From: MWAR01 sp035388825
GTDB taxonomy: Bacteria; Muiribacteriota; Ozemobacteria; Ozemobacterales; Ozemobacteraceae
Assembly: GCA_035388825.1 (NCBI GenBank)
Contig: DAOOQQ010000007.1
Coordinates: 37,980 to 101,979 of the forward strand
Length of the DNA: 64,000 nucleotides
Direction: 5' to 3'
Part shown: piece by piece, positions 1 to 7,776 of the stretch
How the letters are laid out: each line of letters begins with the position of its first letter
Numbering within the stretch: the first letter of the stretch is position 1
Program-made: the position numbers and the translations under genes
The notes under the pieces: model-generated
Databases searched by the model: none
What the model saw: only the letters and a program-made list of their open reading frames with translations
What the model was told of the DNA's origin: nothing

Positions 1-1020
1 CCGGCGCGGCATGAAGATCTTCATCAGATCATCGTTCTGCAGCCGCTCGTCGTAGTCGAGAATGAACTGCCAGGGCTTGGCCCAGCGGTAGTCATACCGC
101 AGGAAGGGGGCCGTGCGGTCGCGCCCCATCAGGCCCATGCTCTTGAGGCCCAGCTCGAGATACGAGCGGCCCTTGAAGTCGAACTCGCCGGATACGGCGA
201 TCGAGCGCTTGGTCAGATCCTGTTCGTTCGCGTTCTCGGGGCTCCATGAGGCCTTCTTGAGCTCGAGTCCGGCCTTCCCCTTCAGGTTGGGCCGAAGATC
301 CGTCTGGTACTCGGCCTCGACCTCGGAAGAGAACAGGGTATCGTCTTCCTCATACGAGATCGAAGAGTTCTCGGCGATCCGGTTGGCCGAGTCGATCCGG
401 GCGCGCGCCTGGAAGAAAGCGCCGTCGGAAAGGGTCGCATGGCCTTTCGCCGAGATCGAGCGGACGGTGTCGCGGATCTTCGCGTCGGGCGTCGGGAGAT
501 GACGCCAGCCGCGCTGTCCGAACGTCTCCCCGGTGAGGTCGCCGAAGGTGGTCAGCTCGTAGCTGCCCTCGCCGAGCGAGGTGATCGCGGCATGAGCCGC
601 ATACTTCTTGTCATCGGTGAACGAGTTGAAACCGTCGTGGAACGAGCGTTCGAGCCGGATATCCCCGACATACCCATTGTAGCTGCCCTTCCCGCGCAGG
701 ATGTATTCCTGGGTCCCGCTGCCGCCCCGGCCGATGGCCAGGCTCACCTCGTCGGTTTTGGCGCGGGGCGCCGAGATCGGAAACGCCTTTTCCACGAGGG
801 GAAGCGCCTCGGGCTCGGCCTGCTCGGGCAGCAGGTCGGGAAGCGGCGTGTCCTTTTCCCCCATCGACATCGAGATGTCCTGCGGATTCGGCGCGAACGC
901 GTCGGACTGCGCATCCTTCCCCACGACCTGGACCTGGCCCATGTCGTAGGTGTCCTTTGCCGAGGCCGGCTGACAGCAGGCCAGGATCGCCATCATCACT
1001 CCAACAGTTTTCCAGCGCAT
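1..1020 (-). CDS. Outer-membrane beta-barrel protein, C-terminally truncated by the window edge
   Basis: The frame is open from an ATG at 1018-1020 to base 1 (340 codons) and continues outside the window. GGAGGG lies just upstream of the ATG. A signal peptide (MRWKTVGVMMAILACCQPAS, then AKA-like cleavage) is followed by a short acidic region and, from about residue 80, alternating polar/hydrophobic strands rich in Gly and aromatic residues (IRLERSFHDGF, YELTTFGDLTGETFGQRGW). This pattern is typical of porin or TonB-receptor barrels. No complete plug domain or TonB box is evident, so the transport substrate cannot be stated. It is the last gene of a minus-strand series after tatA and the TPR gene, but a hairpin at 1132-1155 separates it from them. 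The family assignment rests on composition and strand pattern only. Confidence 0.6.
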   Translation of the reverse strand, partial: MRWKTVGVMMAILACCQPASAKDTYDMGQVQVVGKDAQSDAFAPNPQDISMSMGEKDTPLPDLLPEQAEPEALPLVEKAFPISAPRAKTDEVSLAIGRGGSGTQEYILRGKGSYNGYVGDIRLERSFHDGFNSFTDDKKYAAHAAITSLGEGSYELTTFGDLTGETFGQRGWRHLPTPDAKIRDTVRSISAKGHATLSDGAFFQARARIDSANRIAENSSISYEEDDTLFSSEVEAEYQTDLRPNLKGKAGLELKKASWSPENANEQDLTKRSIAVSGEFDFKGRSYLELGLKSMGLMGRDRTAPFLRYDYRWAKPWQFILDYDERLQNDDLMKIFMPRR

Positions 1021-1131
1021 GGTTCCCTCCGGACAATTTTTTCTTATCTGCATTCCCTATCGGCATCCGGCTGCCAAATCCTGACCTCTCATGGAAAGCC
1101 CCATCCGGAGCGGATCTTCAGAGGTGTGAAA

Positions 1132-1155
1132 GCCCCCCGGACGAAGCCGGGGGGC
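1132..1155 (-). terminator. GC-rich hairpin after the TPR gene
   Basis: A perfect 9-bp stem (1132-1140 with 1147-1155) has a 6-nt loop. It lies 43 bases downstream of the TPR-gene stop on the minus strand. The following T-run is short (CTTTC), so termination may be incomplete and could attenuate into the outer-membrane gene. Confidence 0.5.
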
Positions 1156-1197
1156 GGGTGCTGCCGGTGGAGGAGGGACGGGGGCCGGAAGAGCCTC

Positions 1198-3306
1198 TCA
1201 GGGCTTGTAGGCGGCGGCCTCGTCCGCGAGGGGGCCGGATGGCTGGATCCGGAGGACCTCGGCCCACATCCGTTTCGCCTTGTCCCGGCGGCCGGCTTTG
1301 TGGTAGCCGCGGGCCGCTTCGGCATAGGCATCGGCGTGCAGCGGGGATTTGGGATACATCACGGGGATCTTGAGCAGCTCGCTGATCCCATCGTCGGTCC
1401 GGTCGAGGGCCAGAAGGGAGCGGCCGAGCCAGAGGCGGGTCTCGGGAATCGTCACGTCCGTCGCCGGGTAATCCTTGAGGATGCCTTCGAAGGTCTCGAC
1501 GGCGCCCGCGTAATCCTTCATCAGGAACAGGCTGATCCCGACGGCGCGGCGGGCGCGCGGGGCGATCGGGTTCGTGGGCTCCTCGGCGATGATCGCTTTG
1601 TACTGCTGGATGGCGAGCGGGTGGTTGCCCAGCTGGCGCGAGATCTCCCCGATCTGGAACCGCGCTTCCTGCCGGAAATACCCGGTCGAGTCGCGGAGCT
1701 GGGAAAACGCGACGAGGGCCTGTGCGGGGTCTTTGAGTTCGATCTGGCAGAGGCCGGTCTTGAACAGGGCATCCTCGCGGAGGGAGCCCTTCGGGAAGCG
1801 CGTGAGATACTCCTCGAACTGTTTCACGGCTTCGGGATACCGGCCGGCTTTCATCAGCACCTCGCCGGCACGGAACACGGCCTGGGAAGCGAGATCCGTG
1901 GTGCCTTTCCCAATGGTCGTGAAGGCTTCGAGCGCATCCGCATGGCGCCCCGACTGGTAGGCGATTTCCCCGAGCTGGAACAGGGCGTCCATGCGCGCCG
2001 TGCCCTGCGGGTAGTCGGCGATCAGCCGTTCGAAGGTTTCACGGGCCGAGGTGATGTTGCCCAGGTTGAAATAGCATTCGCCGGTGCGGTAGAGGGCTTT
2101 TTCGCGCACGGCCGGCGTTGTCTCGCGGCGCAGGAGCGGGGAGAGGTCGTCGAGGGCTTCGCGATACTTTCCCAGAGAGATGCGCACGAGCGCGGACTGG
2201 TAGCGGGCGTCCTCGCTGCGGACATGCTTCGGATGCGACTTGATGAACGTCTGGAACGCCGTGAGGCTCTGCTGATACTCGCCCAGGCGGGAGAGGGCGA
2301 GACCCCGCATATACTCCATCTCGAGGGCCTTGTCACCGGAGAGGATCTGGGATGCCTGCTTCATGCGGTTGGCCGCGTCCTGATACCGGTGCAGGTTCAT
2401 CAAAAGATCGATGAGGTTCTGGATGGCTTCGGCACGGACGGTTGCGGTGGGATCGTCGGCCAGCCTGCCGAACAGCGGCAGGGCCATTTCGGGCTTGCCG
2501 TTCTTGATGTGGCACCAGGCGAGCGAGTAGACGGCTTTGTCCTGGAGGTCCTTGCGCGGGGAGGAGGCGATGATCGACTCATACTGCGTGATCGCCTCGG
2601 GATACTGCTTGTGACGGAAAAACGATTCGGCGAGGTAGAAGGCGACGCCGGGCTTCTGGTCTTCGGCCGAAAGGGGGAGCGCCTCCTGGAAGTGCGTGAT
2701 GGCCTGTTCGTGGAGGCTCTGGTTGAATCGCACGATGCCCGCCTGGAGGTGGGCTTCCTGGCGCTGGGCCGGCTTGAGATCCTTCTCGGCGAGCAGCTGC
2801 TCGTACACCTGGGCGATCTTTTCGGGGCCCATGCCGTATTTGACCATGAGGAAGCCGGATTTCAGACGCGCGTCGATCCAGAGCTGGCGGTCGGAGGGCT
2901 GGACGAGGCCGAACGCCTCGATCGCGGATTTGGGATTGTTGTCTTTCGCATGAGCCCAGCCAAGCCCGTATGCGGCGCGGTTGCGGAAGCTGCTCTGGGG
3001 ATAATCCGCGAGCAACTGGGAATACAGGGCGATGGCGGAGCGGAAATTCTGGGAGCGGTAGCGGCACTCGGCCTGCCAGAAGATCGATGCGTCACGGTTC
3101 GAAAACGGGGTCGGGTCCGAGTTGATGCGGGAGAGGATATGGTCGGCCTCTTCATAGAGCTTGCGCTGGATCAGGCCGAGCGCGTATTTATACTGCTGCA
3201 CGGTTTCGGGGGCGTCGCCGGGGGCGGCGCCGGACGGCAGACCGGCGAGGGAGAGGGCCAGAACGAGCAGCAGCCGGCAAAGCGCGGTTCGGAACGGGTT
3301 GCGCAT
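1198..3306 (-). CDS. Periplasmic tetratricopeptide-repeat protein (Tol-Pal/YbgF-like)
   Basis: 702 residues. An N-terminal signal peptide (residues 1-28, ending SGAAPG) is followed by about 15 TPR units running to the C-terminus. They carry the usual pattern, for example YRSQNFRSAIALYSQLLADY, YPEAVKQFEEYLTRFPKGS and YAGAVETFEGILKDYPATD. The recurring DYPQS/RFPKGS ends of helix B resemble the TPR repeats of YbgF/CpoB and BamD-type envelope proteins. The likely role is a periplasmic scaffold for an outer-membrane or secretion complex; the partner is unknown. It starts 3 bases after the tatA stop, so the two are co-transcribed and probably translationally coupled. Confidence 0.75.
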   Translation of the reverse strand: MRNPFRTALCRLLLVLALSLAGLPSGAAPGDAPETVQQYKYALGLIQRKLYEEADHILSRINSDPTPFSNRDASIFWQAECRYRSQNFRSAIALYSQLLADYPQSSFRNRAAYGLGWAHAKDNNPKSAIEAFGLVQPSDRQLWIDARLKSGFLMVKYGMGPEKIAQVYEQLLAEKDLKPAQRQEAHLQAGIVRFNQSLHEQAITHFQEALPLSAEDQKPGVAFYLAESFFRHKQYPEAITQYESIIASSPRKDLQDKAVYSLAWCHIKNGKPEMALPLFGRLADDPTATVRAEAIQNLIDLLMNLHRYQDAANRMKQASQILSGDKALEMEYMRGLALSRLGEYQQSLTAFQTFIKSHPKHVRSEDARYQSALVRISLGKYREALDDLSPLLRRETTPAVREKALYRTGECYFNLGNITSARETFERLIADYPQGTARMDALFQLGEIAYQSGRHADALEAFTTIGKGTTDLASQAVFRAGEVLMKAGRYPEAVKQFEEYLTRFPKGSLREDALFKTGLCQIELKDPAQALVAFSQLRDSTGYFRQEARFQIGEISRQLGNHPLAIQQYKAIIAEEPTNPIAPRARRAVGISLFLMKDYAGAVETFEGILKDYPATDVTIPETRLWLGRSLLALDRTDDGISELLKIPVMYPKSPLHADAYAEAARGYHKAGRRDKAKRMWAEVLRIQPSGPLADEAAAYKP

Positions 3307-3309
3307 GGG

Positions 3310-3492
3310 TCAGTTGCCGTCCTTGCCGGAGTCGCCGGATTTCGGCTCGTCGTCGGGCTGGCCGTTCTGGGCCTTTTTGAACTCGCGGATGCCGCGTCCG
3401 AGGGCTTTTCCGATCTCGGGAAGCTTGCCGGGCCCGAACAGAATCAGCACGATGACGAGGATCACGATGAGTTCTGAAAAATTCAAACCCAT
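3310..3492 (-). CDS. tatA: Sec-independent translocase subunit TatA/E
   Basis: 60 residues. One N-terminal membrane helix (FSELIVILVIVLILFGPGKL) contains the conserved Phe-Gly-Pro hinge. It is followed by the amphipathic helix PEIGKALGRGIREFKKAQ and a short acidic/polar tail. This is the TatA family pattern, forming the oligomeric pore for folded Tat substrates. The ATG at 3490-3492 was chosen because AAGGAG precedes it by 7 bases; a longer in-frame extension lacks a ribosome site and TatA-like sequence. No tatB or tatC is present in the window. Confidence 0.9.
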   Translation of the reverse strand: MGLNFSELIVILVIVLILFGPGKLPEIGKALGRGIREFKKAQNGQPDDEPKSGDSGKDGN

Positions 3493-3622
3493 ATTATATC
3501 TCCTTGCATAGGAAAGACATGCGTCTCTTGCGCGTCGTTCCGGAGCATTGTAACATGGGCTTCCCATCGCATCAAGCCGCGGTGGGATGCGATGCGAATG
3601 ACACCGCGACAGGAGAAGAGGC

Positions 3623-6600
3623 GTGAACAAACGATGGCTGATGGCGGTTTGTGTTCTGATCATCCTGGCCTGCAGCGTTACGGCCAGGGGGATTGCCGGC
3701 CCGGAAACCGCGACGCCGTCCGTTTCCGCCGTTCTTCCCGCCACGGCAGCCGAGGCTCTCGCCGGGGAGGCGCAGGCGTCGGCGGCGCAGGGGTTCCGGA
3801 CCGACCGGGAACTCGAGACGTATGAGCTCACGGCCGTTGCGGTCGGGATGCGGCTCGCTCGGACGAAGGCGCGGGCCGATGCCATCGCCTCGACCAGCCT
3901 CGATCCGGCCGATGCGGTCGATCCCGAGGCGGAGCGGAAGGCACTCGACGGGCTTGTCTCCTCGCACGCCGAACCGGTTCTTCCGGCGAAGAGCCGCACC
4001 CGCCTGGAATCGGCACGGCTCGATCAGAAGCTGATCCAGTCGAAACGCCAGATCGCCCTCTCGAAGACTGCCAGTCTCGAGGCCAAGGCCCGGCAGCTCG
4101 GGCAGGAACTTTCATCGGCCGAACTCGAACTCGGCGAGTGCACACGCCTGCTCGAGGAACACCGGAAGCGCCTCCAGGCCCTCGAGGCCGGTGGGGCCGC
4201 GGCGCTTTCCCGGGAGCTCGTCATCCGCAAAAAATCCCTTCTCGACGAGCTGATCACCACCCGCGAGGAGTATCTCCGGCAGTTGCAACGTCTCGCGGCG
4301 GGGGCCAAGAACCGTCTCGCGGCCGTCGATGACCGCGCGAAGGCGTTGCGGGAAGTGATCGCACGGTATGAGGAGTTCGACGGGAAGATCGGCCTTCTCA
4401 TCCGGCGACACGAAGAGACTGTCCGGCGCCAGACGATGGAAACCGAGGCGCAGGCCGCGCAGGAAGCTGCGGATGCTGCGCGCCGCGAGATCGAGGCCCT
4501 CGACCGGAAGCTTCAGGACGTCGACCGGGATCTGGCCGAGGAGTCTGTGGCCAGCGCCTCGAGCGTCGCCACCAAGCTCCTGCTCGTCTCGAAGCGCGAG
4601 CTTCTGCTGTCCCAGAAGGATGCCCTGGCCGAACAGGCACGGCATCACGATCTGCGGGGACGGGCGGCCCGGGATACCGCCCTGTTCGAGGAGATCGAGC
4701 AGCAGGTCGAGACGGCGAGAACCGGCTCCGGCACCATTGTTGCCCTCGGTCGCACGGAATGGCTGCCGCGGCTCGACCAGGCCCTGACCGAATACCAGAA
4801 TGAAAAAGCGCTTGTCGCCAAGCGGATCGAGCTGCTCGGTTCCACACGCCTGATCGTCGAGCAGGCGCTCGCCGAGGCCGAGAAGGCGGGTGGCCGCGCC
4901 GGTGCCGCTCTTGCAGCGGCGCGTGACGAGGCGAGGCTCCGCCGGCCTGTAGCCCTCCTGCCGTTATTCGTTATAAAACATCTTGCAGCGGCGCGTGACG
5001 AGGCGAGGCTCCGCCGGCAGCAGCTCGGGCATCTCCAGGCCGCACTCCAGGCGTTGAACGAACAGAACGCGCGCTACGACGCCCTGATCCGGCAGGCGTT
5101 CTCCGTGAAACAGACGATCCAGTCCGCGATCGACGCGGAACAGGACAGGAGACTCTTTGCGCGCAGCCGTTTCAGACCCCGGCCCGGCCTGGTCAGGGCG
5201 ATCATCGCCGACGTCGGTGCCGTTCCGGCCGGTATCCTCGAGCGTCTCGCGGCAACGGGCCGTCAGCTATCCACCGGCCTTGCGGCGCAGCTCCTGCTGA
5301 CCCTGCTGATCTGCTTCGGGATCGGCCGCACCCTTCACGGCATGCGCGTGACGGCGCCCGATCCCGAGCGCGACCACGCCACCATCACGGAGTGGGTGAA
5401 GGGAAACGCGGTATTTCTTGCGACGACGGCGGCGCTCGTTGCCGTCTCCCGCCAGGCGGAGCCGCTCATCCCCCTGTTCGACGTGCCGGCGGCCTTCCTC
5501 GCCTCCTGGCTTGCCTACTCTCTGATCGAGCGAACCCTGCTGCGGCGCCTTCATGAAAACCACATCCTGCGCCTGTCCCTGACGGGCATCGCCCGGGTGA
5601 TGGCGGTCGGTATCCCGGTCATCGCCCTGCTGCGCTCCTTCGGCACGTATCCCGAGCTGGTCTTCCTCGTCCGCCTCGCCTGCAAGCTGCTGATCCTGTG
5701 GCCGATGATCCGGTTCATCCGGGCCGCCGCCGCCTTCAGCGGTCTGCTGCAAGCCTATTTCGGCCTGAAACAGGAGTCGCGGCTGCTCCGCATCGCGGTT
5801 CTCGCCTATAAATTCATCGCCATCCTGAATCTCGTCTGCCTGCTGACGTCACTGTACGGCTACGGAAACCTCGCCGCGTTCGTCTTCATCCGGAATATGG
5901 AGGTTTTCGTGATCGTGCTGATGATCACGATCTCGAAACCGGTATCGGAACGTATCGCCGACCGCCTGTTCGATCCCGCCACGGGAGTCGCGACCCCGCA
6001 TGTCACGCCCGAGCGCGCCCAGTTCCTCTCGTTTCTTTCCCGCAAGCTGATCCGGCTCGCCGTCTATCTGTTCGCCGCCCTCTCCGCGGCCTCGATGGCC
6101 GGAATCACCACCAGCACCCCCGCCGTCCGCTTCATGATCGATTGGGTCTCAGGCCAGAGCGACTGGCTGTTTGCCCGCATCGGCCGGATCGCGATCATCG
6201 CCGCTGCGATCGCCCTCGTCCTCGAGTTCGTCCAGACGCTTGGGGAAAGCGTGATCGCGTATGTGAAAAACGAGGACCGATCGAGCCTCACGGAGAACGA
6301 GCGGCGTGCCTCGACGCTCGTGCAGATCGTCAACACCAGCGCCCGGGTGGTGTTGTTCTGCATCGGGGGCATCATGATCCTGCGGGAGCTCGGCATGGAC
6401 ATCACCCCCCTGCTGACGGGCGCCGGCATCGTCGGTGTCGCGATCGGCTTCGGCAGTCAGAGCCTGGTGAAGGATTTCTTCGCCGGCTTCTTCATTCTCG
6501 TCGAGAACCAGTTCCGCGTCGGGGACGTCGTCGAGATCGCCGGCCGGGCAGGGGCCGTCGAAAAGATCAACCTCAAGACGACGGTGCTCCGTGCCAGTGA

Positions 6601-7021
6601 CGGGAGCGTGTTCATCATTCCCAACGGGGAGATCACGGCGGTCAAGAACATGACCTACACCTGGTCCCGGGCCGTTCTCGATATCGGGGTCTCCTACGAA
6701 ACCGATCTGGATCGTGCGATCGAGATCCTGCAGCGCATCGGGGACGAACTCGCCTCGGATGCCAGGCACGCCGCGGACATCTGGGGACGGCCCGAGGTGC
6801 TCGGCGTGGAAAATCTCGATTCGTCCTCCGTCGTTCTCCGGATGCTCGTCAAGACGCGGCCCCTGACGCAGTGGGAGATCGCACGGGTGTTCCGCAAACG
6901 CATCAAGCAGGCATTCGACGAGGAGGGAATCGAAATACCCTTCCCGCAGAGGGTCGTCACGCTGCGGGTCGACGAGGATATGAAACATCTCCTGCGCGGC
7001 CTGGGATCGAAAGACGTGTGA
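3623..7021 (+). CDS. MscK/KefA-type mechanosensitive channel
   Basis: 1132 residues, about the length of E. coli MscK. A signal peptide (1-27) is followed by a long charged coiled-coil periplasmic region (about 90-520), then roughly 11 hydrophobic segments from about residue 545. A C-terminal MscS domain occupies about 910-1110. The pore helix is recognisable in GVAIGFGSQSLVKDFFAGFF, followed by the beta-domain ENQFRVGDVVEIAGRAGAVE and PNGEITAVKNMTYTWSR. The channel releases osmolytes on hypo-osmotic shock. Inside the coiled coil, a 72-bp insertion bounded by 38-bp direct repeats (4909-5018) adds a hydrophobic stretch (PVALLPLFVIKH) between two copies of LAAARDEARLRR. A strong hairpin (7042-7071) follows the stop. 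Confidence 0.88.
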   Translation: MNKRWLMAVCVLIILACSVTARGIAGPETATPSVSAVLPATAAEALAGEAQASAAQGFRTDRELETYELTAVAVGMRLARTKARADAIASTSLDPADAVDPEAERKALDGLVSSHAEPVLPAKSRTRLESARLDQKLIQSKRQIALSKTASLEAKARQLGQELSSAELELGECTRLLEEHRKRLQALEAGGAAALSRELVIRKKSLLDELITTREEYLRQLQRLAAGAKNRLAAVDDRAKALREVIARYEEFDGKIGLLIRRHEETVRRQTMETEAQAAQEAADAARREIEALDRKLQDVDRDLAEESVASASSVATKLLLVSKRELLLSQKDALAEQARHHDLRGRAARDTALFEEIEQQVETARTGSGTIVALGRTEWLPRLDQALTEYQNEKALVAKRIELLGSTRLIVEQALAEAEKAGGRAGAALAAARDEARLRRPVALLPLFVIKHLAAARDEARLRRQQLGHLQAALQALNEQNARYDALIRQAFSVKQTIQSAIDAEQDRRLFARSRFRPRPGLVRAIIADVGAVPAGILERLAATGRQLSTGLAAQLLLTLLICFGIGRTLHGMRVTAPDPERDHATITEWVKGNAVFLATTAALVAVSRQAEPLIPLFDVPAAFLASWLAYSLIERTLLRRLHENHILRLSLTGIARVMAVGIPVIALLRSFGTYPELVFLVRLACKLLILWPMIRFIRAAAAFSGLLQAYFGLKQESRLLRIAVLAYKFIAILNLVCLLTSLYGYGNLAAFVFIRNMEVFVIVLMITISKPVSERIADRLFDPATGVATPHVTPERAQFLSFLSRKLIRLAVYLFAALSAASMAGITTSTPAVRFMIDWVSGQSDWLFARIGRIAIIAAAIALVLEFVQTLGESVIAYVKNEDRSSLTENERRASTLVQIVNTSARVVLFCIGGIMILRELGMDITPLLTGAGIVGVAIGFGSQSLVKDFFAGFFILVENQFRVGDVVEIAGRAGAVEKINLKTTVLRASDGSVFIIPNGEITAVKNMTYTWSRAVLDIGVSYETDLDRAIEILQRIGDELASDARHAADIWGRPEVLGVENLDSSSVVLRMLVKTRPLTQWEIARVFRKRIKQAFDEEGIEIPFPQRVVTLRVDEDMKHLLRGLGSKDV
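4909..5018 (+). repeat. 38-bp direct repeat flanking a 34-bp AT-richer insert inside the mscK-like gene
   Basis: Bases 4909-4946 and 4981-5018 are identical (38 bp, period 72). The 34 bases between them (4947-4980) are AT-richer, ending in TTATTCGTTATAAAACA. Because 72 is a multiple of three, the reading frame is kept and 24 residues are added. This looks like a target-duplicating insertion or a slipped duplication with filler DNA, not ordinary coiled-coil sequence. Confidence 0.85.
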
Positions 7022-7041
7022 GCCCTGGCCCGGAACGAAAA

Positions 7042-7071
7042 ACCGGCCGGAACCGTTTGGTTCCGGCCGGT
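7042..7071 (-). terminator. Strong hairpin shared by convergent genes
   Basis: A 13-bp stem (7042-7054 with 7059-7071) has a 4-nt loop. On the minus strand it is followed directly by a run of five T, a textbook intrinsic terminator for the small gene at 7088-7237. On the plus strand the T-run is poor, but the hairpin lies 21 bases after the channel stop and probably serves both genes. Confidence 0.8.
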
Positions 7072-7087
7072 CGTGCTGCGGGCTGAC

Positions 7088-7237
7088 TCAGATCGCGTGC
7101 TGGAGGAAATACCACGCAACCCCGCCGATGGCGAAGGTGATGATCGTCTTGATGATGATCGAGCCGATGACGTTGGGCTCGGCGCCGGGTTCCTGGGCGG
7201 TCGCGGGCGTGCGGGACGAGTCGTTCTGTGCGTTCAT
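7088..7237 (-). CDS. Small single-pass membrane protein, 49 aa
   Basis: ATG at 7235-7237 to TGA at 7088-7090. A polar, Ala/Pro-rich N-terminus (residues 1-20) precedes one hydrophobic segment (VIGSIIIKTIITFAIGGVAW, about 21-40) and a short tail YFLQHAI. AAGGA lies about 12 bases upstream of the ATG, and a strong terminator follows the stop, so this looks like a monocistronic gene. No family was recognised. A two-codon ATG-AAA-TGA overlaps the ribosome-site region just upstream and could modulate initiation. The function is unknown; small proteins of this shape often bind a larger membrane complex, but nothing here shows which. Confidence 0.6.
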   Translation of the reverse strand: MNAQNDSSRTPATAQEPGAEPNVIGSIIIKTIITFAIGGVAWYFLQHAI

Positions 7238-7302
7238 TTCATGCGTCCTTTCATATTGTCCGTAAATACAAGTGAAAATATAATACTGCTACGGATAATA
7301 TG

Positions 7303-7665
7303 TCAGAGGCCGGGACGCGGGAGGTGGGTGACGGGAAGCCGCCAGGTGAGTCGCGGGCAGGCGCCGGGCAGCGCGTCGATGCGTGCACGGGCGAATGCCG
7401 ATGTGGCGGCGAGGGGGCGATCCTGGGTGACAAGGCCAGGGACCGAGCCGGAGGACTGCCGGTCGGCAGGGAGCTTCGAAACGGAGCGGATGTCGCCGAT
7501 GCTGCCGGAGTCGCGTGCCGGCGGGGCGGAAACCGTGCCATCGGCCGGGTTTTCGAACGCGGGCCGGGCAAGGGGGATTCCGCGGCGCGGCAGATCCGCC
7601 CCGGAGGCCGCCACGACGGGGACCAGCAAGGCAAGGATGAGCAGCAGCGAGAGTATTCTTCGCAT
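7303..7665 (-). CDS. Small predicted secreted protein, unknown function
   Basis: 120 residues from the ATG at 7663-7665. That start was chosen because it begins a clean signal peptide (MRRILSLLLILALLVPVVAA, cleavage after ASG/A); a 27-residue upstream extension has no such feature. The mature part is short, proline/arginine-rich and mostly disordered (PRRGIPLARPAFENPADG). It has no cysteine pair and no recognisable domain. The AT-rich stretch at 7255-7300, between this stop and the 7237 start, probably contains the promoter of the small membrane protein gene. Coding status is supported by the signal peptide but not by homology. Confidence 0.45.
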   Translation of the reverse strand: MRRILSLLLILALLVPVVAASGADLPRRGIPLARPAFENPADGTVSAPPARDSGSIGDIRSVSKLPADRQSSGSVPGLVTQDRPLAATSAFARARIDALPGACPRLTWRLPVTHLPRPGL

Positions 7666-7776
7666 AGGTTTCCATTCTATCAGGAATCGGCTGCCTTCCA
7701 CAAGCAGGCCGGATGGGAATCCGGAAACGGCCGGAACCGTTGACATCCATCAGGGAGGTGGGATACTCTCAGAACC

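Noticed and set aside
439..3477. 1012-codon plus-strand open frame
   Set aside because: It is antisense to the outer-membrane, TPR and tatA genes, has Gly/Arg/Glu shadow composition and no domain; a by-product of high GC.
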